Source: Gammaproteobacteria bacterium (GTDB taxonomy: Bacteria > Pseudomonadota > Gammaproteobacteria > JAURND01). From it: DNA of 17,830 nt. The stretch's first letter is position 1. The number at the start of each line of letters is the position of its first letter. The DNA is taken from assembly GCA_030830425.1 (NCBI GenBank), contig JAURND010000146.1:1-17830 (forward strand). The letters are read 5' to 3'. This document shows positions 1-5,195 of this stretch, in pieces. The notes beneath the pieces were generated by a model that saw only the letters and a program-made list of their open reading frames with translations, was not told where the DNA came from and searched no databases. Both the position numbers and the translations under genes were made by a program.

Positions 1-1
1 C

Positions 2-82
2 AGTTATTTTGCAGCCAGTTGTGGTGGTGCACCTATCGCCATTATTCGGCAGTACATTGAGCAACAACAAAAACCAAAATGA
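2..82 (+). CDS. 3' end of a protein, possibly a penicillin-binding protein (partial)
   Basis: Frame 2 is open from the window edge to a TGA at 80-82. It encodes about 26 residues that include CGGAPIAIIRQYIEQQQ. The pattern of a small-residue run, then A/GAPIA, then a short amphipathic helix ending in K/Q residues resembles the C-terminal tail of class B penicillin-binding proteins (PBP2 or FtsI type), where the transpeptidase domain ends this way. A good terminator follows 20 bases later, which supports a real gene end here. Frame 3 is also open to about 111, so the frame choice rests only on protein likeness. The body of the gene lies outside the window, and the family assignment is tentative. 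Confidence 0.35.
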   Translation, partial: SYFAASCGGAPIAIIRQYIEQQQKPK

Positions 83-101
83 CCGAAGGAGTGCCTTATA
101 T

Positions 102-125
102 CCTCGTCATGAATGACGGGGTTTT
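102..125 (+). terminator. Rho-independent terminator
   Basis: An 8-bp stem (CCTCGTCA at 102-109 with TGACGGGG at 114-121, one T-G pair) encloses a TGAA tetraloop and is followed by TTTT at 122-125. It lies just after the stop codon at 82, so it probably ends transcription of the upstream gene. The remaining bases up to 254 hold no gene that I can see, and no convincing promoter for the next gene. Confidence 0.75.
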
Positions 126-254
126 ACGGCACGTGGGATAAGTTTAAACACTTTAAAACGATGGTATATTTAATTACAGGTGGGCTTGATTTTAGTAAGC
201 TAAACCAGCATGCGTAAGTGCTTTACCCATATGAAATTCAAAAGAGCCTAATAT

Positions 255-1247
255 ATGTTCTCAAGTTCGAATTTATTGCTAATTATAGTAGCAGGGTTGA
301 TGAACGGATCATTTATTATTCCCGCACGATATATAAAAAATTTTAGTAACGAAAAGGTATGGATTTATCACAGTATCATTGGCCTTGCGTTAATTCCTTG
401 GCTGATACTTACATGGATATTTCCAGAAGCACTTCACCATTACTTATTATTACAGCCTAGTATTTTATTATTTCTTATTGGTAGCGGTATCATATTTGGG
501 CTAGGACAGGTTTGCTTCTCTTATGCAATTGAATCTATAGGTATCGCGCTTAGTTTTTCCATCAATTTGAGTATTGGCGTTACTATAGGTTCCATGTTTG
601 TTGTGTTTGATAGATCCATAATTTTTACCACCCAGGGCTATTTTGTAATGTTGTCTATATTCCTTATTCTCTGTAGCTTAATTATTTATTATTACGCTGG
701 TAAAAATAAAGAAGGCTACAAAGATCAACTTATTAAAGCCAGCTCGCACTATCATAGAGGATGGATTTTAGCTTCTTTAACAGGGATAACTAGCGGCCTG
801 CAAAATATTACTTTTATCATCGTTGCTTTTCATGCCACTACACTTTTTAAAGCGGGCAATTCTTTTTGGGTGTGGCCGCCGTTTCTTTTGGCAGCTACCC
901 TACCAATGTTAATCGGATTTTTATATAAAATTAAGACAAAACCTATATCTAATTATGACTATAGTAGGGATACGCAGCCTAGTCTTAAAAACATCTTATT
1001 AGTGGTAATAATGGGTTTATTTTTCACAGGCTCCTTGGCACTTTATAGCAAAGGTATGAGTCAATTAACTCATCCGCAACAAGTTGTTGGCTGGCCTGTT
1101 TTTATAATAGCCATTATCTTAGCCTCTCAAGCTTGGGGTTGGCTATATAGAGAATCCACTAATACTACCGCAAAAAGTAAGGCTAATAGACTGGTTAGTA
1201 GTTTGCTGCTTATTACGGCCATTATTATATTAGCCTTTAAAACTTAG
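255..1247 (+). CDS. RhaT-like (DMT superfamily) membrane transporter
   Basis: This 330-residue protein is almost wholly hydrophobic, with about ten predicted membrane helices in two five-helix halves split by a polar stretch near residues 150-165 (GKNKEGYKDQ). The start (LLLIIVAGLMNGSFIIPARYIK) and the GLGQVCFSYAIESIGIALSFSI segment resemble the L-rhamnose/proton symporter RhaT and related sugar or drug/metabolite transporters. Length and topology fit that family. It would sit in the inner membrane and import a small solute, probably a sugar. The substrate cannot be read from the sequence. The Shine-Dalgarno is weak (AAGAG, about 10 bases before ATG 255). The 3' end overlaps the convergent regulator by 11 bases. 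That regulator has a sugar-kinase-like sensor domain, so the two may be one functional unit. RhaT itself would be over-precise. Confidence 0.75.
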   Translation: MFSSSNLLLIIVAGLMNGSFIIPARYIKNFSNEKVWIYHSIIGLALIPWLILTWIFPEALHHYLLLQPSILLFLIGSGIIFGLGQVCFSYAIESIGIALSFSINLSIGVTIGSMFVVFDRSIIFTTQGYFVMLSIFLILCSLIIYYYAGKNKEGYKDQLIKASSHYHRGWILASLTGITSGLQNITFIIVAFHATTLFKAGNSFWVWPPFLLAATLPMLIGFLYKIKTKPISNYDYSRDTQPSLKNILLVVIMGLFFTGSLALYSKGMSQLTHPQQVVGWPVFIIAIILASQAWGWLYRESTNTTAKSKANRLVSSLLLITAIIILAFKT

Positions 1248-2409
1248 TATGGTTAAGGCCATGTTTAATTAAATAATCTTTTGTGAAATCTGCTAACAGA
1301 TTCACTTTTGTCATTTCATTTGGAACCTTAATTAAACGTTCTTTTTTAAAAAAAGGTTTATAGATATCTGTCAAAGAACCGCTAATGGCGATTTTAAGCG
1401 GGTTTTCTGAAAGGCTATCGACTTTCTCAATTGTCCTGGAAATCAGCCTAAAACCACGTTCTAATATTTCTTTCGCTGCGCTATCTTTGGAAAAATAGCT
1501 ACGTAATAGTAAATCCGTAAAAAAGCAGTAAATATCAGGATCTCTATCATTTATAAAACAAGTTTCTGTGATTTTTTCTATTTTCCCATTAAATTTAGCT
1601 AATACATTACGCGCCAACTTTGAGATAGGCACATAACCTTCTGCCGCTTCAATCGTATGCCGAATCGTTTCTAAACCTAGCCAATTTTCACCGCCTAGGT
1701 CATAAATTGGAAATTTCCAGCCGCCTAATTTTTTTAGACAGTCATTATTTTTATAACAAAGTGAAACACCTTTGTCGGTAATAAGTGATATACCTTGTTT
1801 TTCTCCAAAAGCAGCAAAATAGGTTATTTGCCAATCTGACATTAACACCACATCTTTAAAATGTTTTTTAGCAATATATATAAATTTTTTTCTGGTTTCT
1901 TCAAATTCATATGATTGCATTACTAAGTTAAGATTAATCTCTTTTAATTTAATAGATGAGCTATTTTCATTAAGTTGCGTTGCATAAACAGATTCTTTTA
2001 TTAACTCCAGTAAATTACTGGAAGTCCCTGTCAAATCAAGCCCACCATCTAACTCTGAATTACCTAGCACATTTCCAGTATTATCTTTAATGCAGGTAAT
2101 TCTTTTATTGTTAATCGACAAAATACCAACAGAAAACTCGTTTTTATTAGCGGGTATTTTTTTTTCAGCATCTTCCTGTGATCTTTTTTTAATTATGCCA
2201 TTTAGAATATCTTCTACCTCAACACCAAGGCCTTCTGCTAAGGTTATCGTCATTGGTACGCTAATACCCATATTGCCATTCATGATTTTGCTGATGGTGG
2301 TTGTAGAGATTTTGCAGTTGTGCGCTAAATCTACCGCCTGCATACTTTTTTTAAGCAAGAGAGATTTAATATTATTTGCAATTGTTTGAATAACCTGTTT
2401 TTTTTCCAT
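1237..2409 (-). CDS. Xre-family HTH regulator fused to a degenerate BadF/BadG (GlcNAc-kinase-like) domain
   Basis: The 390-residue protein starts with a Xre/Cro-type HTH (about residues 8-70: LKKSMQAVDLAHNCKISTTT, then SKIMNGNMGI and an EDILNGI end). Residues about 90-385 match the layout of the BadF/BadG/BcrA/BcrD ATPase and N-acetylglucosamine kinase family. The clearest stretch is GGWKFPIYDLGGENWLGLE, which lines up with the family pattern GGWG-x-GDEGS-x-W-I-G. The first phosphate-binding motif (usually DGGGTKT) reads VGILSINNKR here, and the usual GTGS motif reads TDKGVSL. The domain therefore probably binds a ligand without phosphorylating it, as in ROK-type repressors. It likely senses a sugar or cell-wall fragment and regulates nearby genes. 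It is convergent with the RhaT-like transporter (11-base overlap). The Shine-Dalgarno is weak (AAAGAG). DNA binding is well supported; the ligand is unknown. Confidence 0.72.
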   Translation of the reverse strand: MEKKQVIQTIANNIKSLLLKKSMQAVDLAHNCKISTTTISKIMNGNMGISVPMTITLAEGLGVEVEDILNGIIKKRSQEDAEKKIPANKNEFSVGILSINNKRITCIKDNTGNVLGNSELDGGLDLTGTSSNLLELIKESVYATQLNENSSSIKLKEINLNLVMQSYEFEETRKKFIYIAKKHFKDVVLMSDWQITYFAAFGEKQGISLITDKGVSLCYKNNDCLKKLGGWKFPIYDLGGENWLGLETIRHTIEAAEGYVPISKLARNVLAKFNGKIEKITETCFINDRDPDIYCFFTDLLLRSYFSKDSAAKEILERGFRLISRTIEKVDSLSENPLKIAISGSLTDIYKPFFKKERLIKVPNEMTKVNLLADFTKDYLIKHGLNHTKF

Positions 2410-2507
2410 GTTAAAGCTCTTTTATTCTTGTATTTTTATTGTAACCAGTATCATCTGTAAGATGCATAAATTTAGATAAACATATAATTATTTTTTGCTA
2501 TTACTCT

Positions 2508-2761
2508 TCAAATAAGCGATTTCTCGAGTGTCGCATTGGAATCCAAAGATTTATTAAATACTTCTACTTCCAGCATTTTTTGTGGATCGTAATAACTTTA
2601 TCGCCATCATACGTCAAATTACTAGATGTCAAATTTAACAAGTCTGTGATTCCGTCTTTATTTTTAAAGGCCTTTCACATTAAGAGTGCGCGTTTAGCAT
2701 AACCTTTTAGCCAACCACGTATCGCTTGTTTATCTGATAACACCAGTATATCTATCCGCAT
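2508..2761 (-). pseudogene. Decayed IS4-type DDE transposase, C-terminal fragment
   Basis: Reading the minus strand from 2761 gives RGWLKGYAKRALLM, then an in-frame TGA at 2675-2677. The same frame continues as KAFKNKDGITDLLNLTSSNL, TYDGDKVITIHKKCWK. After a frameshift near 2567 it resumes in another frame as VEVFNKSLDSNATLEKSLI and stops at 2508-2510. The pieces match, in order, the C-terminal third of IS4-family transposases: the [Y/L]LxSS-x-L strand, then I-TTIYKKRW-x-VE-x-FHKSLK-x-N-x-x-L-x-KSP, where the VE glutamate is the third catalytic acid. With one stop, one frameshift and no N-terminal part, it cannot be active. The first readable frame extends upstream to 2905, but that part has no transposase likeness and overlaps the dispersed repeat at 2789. 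Confidence 0.65.
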
Positions 2762-2788
2762 AAAACAACCTTTTAGTTTATTTTTTTC

Positions 2789-2855
2789 GGAGAGACCGAA
2801 GATTGAAGTCGAATAACTCAAGCTAGGTATGTTGAGCATGTTTTTGTGCGAAGCT
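2789..2855 (+). repeat. Dispersed repeat, copy 1 (AT-decayed)
   Basis: The segment begins GGAGAGACCGAAGATTGAAG and ends near GAGCATGTTTTTGTGCGAAG. A second copy, in the same orientation, begins at 3709. The first 13 bases are identical, and the last 20 match at 18 positions. The substitutions inside these blocks are all transitions, with A or T in this copy against G or C in the other. This fits an older copy drifting toward the AT-rich background. The identity of the element is unknown. Confidence 0.6.
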
Positions 2856-2922
2856 TTATTGCATCCAGTCGACTGTAGCAAGTTTTTATTCAAGCAGCGT
2901 AACATTAATTAATCACAAAATA

Positions 2923-2952
2923 TTGACAAAGCCTATATTATTTCTTTATAGT
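2923..2952 (+). promoter_or_regulatory. Sigma-70-type promoter of the response regulator gene
   Basis: A consensus -35 TTGACA (2923-2928) is followed, after an 18-base spacer, by TATAGT (2947-2952), which matches the -10 consensus at five of six positions. It lies 65 bases upstream of the ATG at 3018 in an AT-rich leader with no competing gene. Confidence 0.65.
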
Positions 2953-3017
2953 AAATTTCCAAAATAGAAATAAAAGTAAAAATCAAAAAAATTTTAATAG
3001 AGGGGGATGGAATCAAT

Positions 3018-3497
3018 ATGCAAAATAATCAAAATTTCACAAAGAAATCTGCCAGTAATCACACTCTTTTTAAAAGTCCTTGTTATCAACCTATTCTATT
3101 TTTATCGCAACCAAAAGTTTTAATAGTCGAAGATAATCAACTCATTCAATACTTTATGAAGACATATTTTACCAAATTAGGTTTTCAGGTGGATATTGCT
3201 GAAGATGGATTGAAGGCTATGGATATTTTTAAAAGTGGCTATGACCTAATATTACTTGATATTCATATGCCGAATATGAATGGCATTGAAGTGGCAAAGA
3301 GTATTAGGCTTTATGAAAAGACACATTTGGGTAATAAAAATATTCTTATTTCTATAAGTACTTTTGACGATTTGCTAATAGAAAAGTTTAAAGATGTTGG
3401 TTTTGATGATAATTATAAGAAACCTGCTCTTTATGATGACTTGAATGGCATAATTCACAAATGGATTCCTCATCTTATAGCAAGTAAATCACAGTAA
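3018..3497 (+). CDS. Single-domain response regulator (CheY-like receiver)
   Basis: This is a 159-residue protein with one receiver domain (about residues 32-152) after a 31-residue polar N-terminal extension. Visible receiver signatures are the acidic pair E38-D39 in VLIVEDN, the phospho-acceptor D81 in LLLDIHMP, the switch serine/threonine region ISIST (about 111-115) and the conserved lysine K135 in YKKP. No DNA-binding or enzymatic output domain follows, so it should act by protein contact, like CheY, Spo0F or phosphorelay carriers. The start is supported by an AGGGGG Shine-Dalgarno at 3001-3006. It stands alone with its own promoter and a terminator at 3503-3536, and no histidine kinase lies in the window, so its partner is encoded elsewhere. 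The receiver assignment is secure; the pathway is unknown. Confidence 0.9.
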   Translation: MQNNQNFTKKSASNHTLFKSPCYQPILFLSQPKVLIVEDNQLIQYFMKTYFTKLGFQVDIAEDGLKAMDIFKSGYDLILLDIHMPNMNGIEVAKSIRLYEKTHLGNKNILISISTFDDLLIEKFKDVGFDDNYKKPALYDDLNGIIHKWIPHLIASKSQ

Positions 3498-3502
3498 TTC
3501 CC

Positions 3503-3536
3503 GAAACCCTTTAAAGAGGCTAAAACAAAGGGTTTC
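3503..3536 (+). terminator. Hairpin terminator after the response regulator gene
   Basis: A perfect 10-bp inverted repeat, GAAACCCTTT (3503-3512) and AAAGGGTTTC (3527-3536), with a 14-base loop, begins six bases after the stop codon. Only a short T-poor tail (TTGTG) follows, so termination may be partial or bidirectional. Confidence 0.6.
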
Positions 3537-3540
3537 TTGT

Positions 3541-3944
3541 GAAAGTTATTCGTCGCAAATAGTCCCATTACTGACAGCAACATGTGGGGATTGTTAATGG
3601 GGAGATAGCGGCTCTTCCTCTTAACAGTGAGTGTGGATTTTTGCAAGCAACGTATTAAAACCAGAAAGCGATTCCGCGTTTCTAGCGGGAACTACTGACG
3701 ATGAGACAGGAGAGACCGAAGGTCGAAGAGCACCCGGTAGCCATGCGGAGCGTGTTTTTGCGCGAAGTAGCAATTTGTCGAACGAAAGACGGGCGAGGCA
3801 TAAAAATATCGCGGCGAGATCGAGTGCGTCATAGTTGACTTGGACGTCCTAATGACGCATCACGAGATCCGCCGGACCCAGGTAACCTATCAAAGATAAA
3901 AATAGTGAAGATTGGGTAGTCTAGTGTGTATTTATACCTCTCTT
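3541..3944. other. Gene-free junction segment with repeat relics
   Basis: I see no convincing gene in this stretch. The longest open frame, 67 codons at 3631-3834, has a composition unlike its neighbours and runs through the dispersed repeat. The segment holds copy 2 of the repeat at 3709 and an 8-bp inverted repeat, TGCGTCAT (3825-3832) with ATGACGCA (3852-3859). The middle portion, about 3700-3880, is clearly richer in G and C than the flanks. It looks like a residue of mobile DNA at the edge of the island. Confidence 0.45.
3709..3767 (+). repeat. Dispersed repeat, copy 2 (GC-richer)
   Basis: The segment begins GGAGAGACCGAAGGTCGAAG and includes GGAGCGTGTTTTTGCGCGAA. It aligns with copy 1 at 2789-2855, with two short gaps in the middle. 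The two copies lie in the same orientation on either side of the response regulator gene, about 920 bases apart. This copy keeps the G and C bases at positions where copy 1 has A or T, so it is probably closer to the ancestral form. No transposase or terminal repeat linked to it is visible. Confidence 0.6.
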
Positions 3945-4011
3945 ACTTGAAGGTACTTGTTTTTAAAACAATATGCTGAAAAAAATTCTATTGGGGTAAG
4001 AACGGTACAAC

Positions 4012-4118
4012 CTGTTGAATTTAAGGGAGCAGCAGAACACTTTCTCCTTAAAAAACCCCCTGGTTTTTTCTCAACTTGAAGGTAAAAAAGACACTACCTT
4101 CAAGTTGAATGAGTATAT
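4012..4118 (+). repeat. Hairpin-bearing repeat element, copy A
   Basis: The core at 4012-4075 matches 4905-4968 (copy B) with one indel and a handful of substitutions. It contains a stem TTTAAGGGAG (4020-4029) with CTCCTTAAA (4044-4052), with one bulged G. It then has a compact hairpin AAAAAACC-CCCT-GGTTTTTT (4050-4069), which looks like an intrinsic terminator in either direction. Both copies are followed downstream by GAGTATAT (4111-4118 here), although this copy carries about 23 extra bases before it. On the minus strand the element lies directly after the HTH gene, so it may also end that gene's transcript. Confidence 0.7.
4071..4108 (-). terminator. Perfect 14-bp inverted repeat after the HTH gene
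   Basis: Arms 4071-4084 and 4095-4108 are exact reverse complements, with core AACTTGAAGGTA and TACCTTCAAGTT and a 10-base spacer. It begins nine bases beyond the stop codon of the minus-strand HTH gene, so a terminator or transcript-stabilising stem is the simplest reading. The minus-strand loop contains six Ts, and a second A/T hairpin follows. The half-site ACTTGAAGGTA also occurs alone at 3945-3955, so it could equally be an operator for the HTH protein. Confidence 0.6.
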
Positions 4119-4729
4119 TATTTTTGATCTTTATCTGAAATAGAAATTTCTTTCAATTTTCTTTGAATTCTGAATATTTCTTCGGACAATTGAAAAGGTT
4201 CTAATTCTGAAGGCTGAGTAAATTTATGATGTTCTAATGGATTTCCTTTACCTGTGAGTAGCCAAAAAAGTGATATATCCAATACAAAACAATAACTAAT
4301 AAGGTTAAAAACTCTTATTTCTGAAATACCAGTCTCATGTGTACGGATCGTAGTTACATCAATAAAACAAGCTTTAGAAAAACCGATTCTGGAATAACCC
4401 CTTACTTTTCTGCTTATTTCTAGACGTTTTCCAATTTCATTTTTACTTCCTATATCATCTAGTTTTACTTGATCCAAATCGTTATTTTCTTTGTATATCG
4501 AATCCCCTCCTAACAGGATCCAGGTGGTGGAAATCTTCATCTTTTCTGCATAAATGATGATCTCACTGACACTCACTTCATTTTCTCCAAGCTCGTGACC
4601 ACGGTAAGTAGCAAGTTTCAAGCCATGAGTAATTGCAAACGCTCGACGAGACTTATACCCACATTTTTTGCGCACCATCTCAAGTCTTTTGGCGATTTCA
4701 GAAATCAGTTGACTTTTATTTATTGTCAT
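4118..4729 (-). CDS. Tandem helix-turn-helix transcriptional regulator
   Basis: The 203-residue protein carries two related Xre/Cro-like HTH units. Residues 12-26 (IAKRLEMVRKKCGYK) match residues 99-113 (IGKRLEISRKVRGYS), and WILLGG at 70-75 matches WLLTGKG at 156-162. This indicates an internal duplication with an offset of 87 residues. No sensor, protease or membrane domain is visible, and the C-terminal 40 residues are polar and helical. The layout is that of a phage- or island-type repressor. It is transcribed away from the virB operon across a 775-base, repeat-packed intergenic region, so control of both itself and the T4SS is a reasonable inference. The mRNA before the ATG shows no Shine-Dalgarno, only an AT palindrome, so it may be translated weakly. 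It is AT-rich, unlike the T4SS genes. Confidence 0.75.
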   Translation of the reverse strand: MTINKSQLISEIAKRLEMVRKKCGYKSRRAFAITHGLKLATYRGHELGENEVSVSEIIIYAEKMKISTTWILLGGDSIYKENNDLDQVKLDDIGSKNEIGKRLEISRKVRGYSRIGFSKACFIDVTTIRTHETGISEIRVFNLISYCFVLDISLFWLLTGKGNPLEHHKFTQPSELEPFQLSEEIFRIQRKLKEISISDKDQK

Positions 4730-4732
4730 CGT

Positions 4733-4748
4733 ATTATTTTAAAATAAT
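4733..4748. promoter_or_regulatory. 16-bp AT palindrome at the HTH gene start
   Basis: ATTATTTTAAAATAAT is a perfect palindrome ending three bases upstream of the HTH start codon (4727-4729), where a Shine-Dalgarno would normally be. It could be an autoregulatory operator. The surrounding sequence is very AT-rich, so chance is a real alternative. Confidence 0.3.
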
Positions 4749-4839
4749 TTAATAATAATATAATCAGTTTTTTATCTATTTTATATTAAAAATTTGATTG
4801 ATCGAAGCCATCTCTAACAATTAATTTTAAAGCTAAAGA

Positions 4840-4902
4840 TATACTGCTCGTACTTGAATGTGAGAATTTTTATGTATCTGCTTTTTTGATACGAGCAGTA
4901 TA
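4840..4902. repeat. Perfect 13-bp inverted repeat upstream of element B
   Basis: TATACTGCTCGTA (4840-4852) and TACGAGCAGTATA (4890-4902) are exact reverse complements separated by 37 bases. The spacer begins with CTTGAA (4853-4858). The right arm ends two bases before repeat element B. Copy A has no equivalent of this structure. It may be part of a structured leader or a paired operator. Confidence 0.6.
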
Positions 4903-4904
4903 AA

Positions 4905-4989
4905 CTGTTTGAATTTAAGGGGGCAGCAGAACACTTCCCCCTTAAAAAACCCCCTGGTTTTGTCTCACTTTCAGGGAGAACGAGTATAT
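4905..4989 (+). repeat. Hairpin-bearing repeat element, copy B
   Basis: This is the second direct copy of the element at 4012. The stem is perfect here: TTTAAGGGGG (4914-4923) pairs with CCCCCTTAAA (4937-4946) over 10 bp around a 13-base loop, CAGCAGAACACTT. Next is AAAACC-CCCCT-GGTTTT, then TCTCACT, and the copy ends at GAGTATAT (4982-4989). Copies A and B flank the HTH gene. Bases 4945-4969 are the left arm of the 25-bp inverted repeat with 5090-5114. Confidence 0.7.
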
Positions 4990-5114
4990 ACCATATATTA
5001 ACTTGAAAAAAATCCCAGATAAAATTAGGGATATAATAAGCTGGTTATATACTAATCCCACTTCAAGATGCTGGTTTTTGCATCTCTGCAGTGAGACAAA
5101 ACCAGGGGGTTTTT
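4945..5114. repeat. Perfect 25-bp inverted repeat flanking a 120-base segment
   Basis: The left arm 4945-4969 (within element B, AAAAACCCCCTGGTTTTGTC onward) and right arm 5090-5114 (ending ACCAGGGGGTTTTT) are exact reverse complements with no mismatch. The right arm is thus a third, inverted partial copy of the repeat element. The enclosed 120 bases are AT-rich and hold a perfect TATAAT, CTTGAA and TTCAAG half-sites, and a small hairpin AGATGC-TGGTTTTT-GCATCT (5066-5085). Possible roles are a long RNA stem in the operon leader, an invertible promoter segment, or part of a transfer origin. The sequence alone does not decide between them. Confidence 0.7.
5002..5067 (+). promoter_or_regulatory. 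Candidate regulated promoter region for the virB operon
   Basis: TATAAT at 5032-5037 is a perfect -10 hexamer, but no good -35 lies 16-18 bases upstream. TTGAAA at 5003-5008 is 23 bases away. CTTGAA (5002-5007) and TTCAAG (5062-5067) bracket the -10 as inverted half-sites. A promoter with a poor -35 and flanking half-sites would suit activation or repression by a DNA-binding protein such as the divergent HTH regulator. It would give a leader of about 460 bases before virB2. Confidence 0.35.
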
Positions 5115-5165
5115 CAGAAGGTTTTGAAATTTAGAAAATAGAAGAATTTTGAATAGCTTGAAAGT

Positions 5166-5195
5166 GATCTAGCTGAGTGGCGACTCAGCTAGATC
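5166..5195. repeat. Perfect 13-bp stem-loop with GGCG tetraloop
   Basis: GATCTAGCTGAGT (5166-5178), GGCG (5179-5182) and ACTCAGCTAGATC (5183-5195) form a near-ideal hairpin. No T-run follows on either strand (GATGGGTTTT on plus), so a simple intrinsic terminator is not the obvious reading. It lies between the 25-bp inverted repeat and virB2. It could be a cruciform or protein-binding site, an anti-terminator element, or an RNA-processing stem in the operon leader. Confidence 0.65.

Noticed and set aside
2090-2389. 99-codon plus-strand frame inside the HTH-kinase gene
   Set aside because: It lies antisense to a well-supported gene and has a hydrophobic, low-complexity product typical of shadow frames.
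2675-2905. 76-codon minus-strand frame as an intact gene
   Set aside because: Its last third reads on through a stop into transposase-like sequence, so it is part of a decayed transposase and repeat, not a free-standing gene.
3631-3834. 67-codon open frame
   Set aside because: It has no Shine-Dalgarno, runs through the dispersed repeat, and its product (rich in R, S, E, A) resembles no family. The frame is probably open because of the local GC-rich composition.
3820-3900. tRNA gene or tRNA-derived attachment site
   Set aside because: The GC-richer segment has an 8-bp inverted repeat but no acceptor stem, anticodon arm or T-loop in the right order.
4012-5114. CRISPR array
   Set aside because: There are only two direct and one inverted copies with unequal spacing, and a gene lies between two of them. 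There are no regular spacers and no cas genes.
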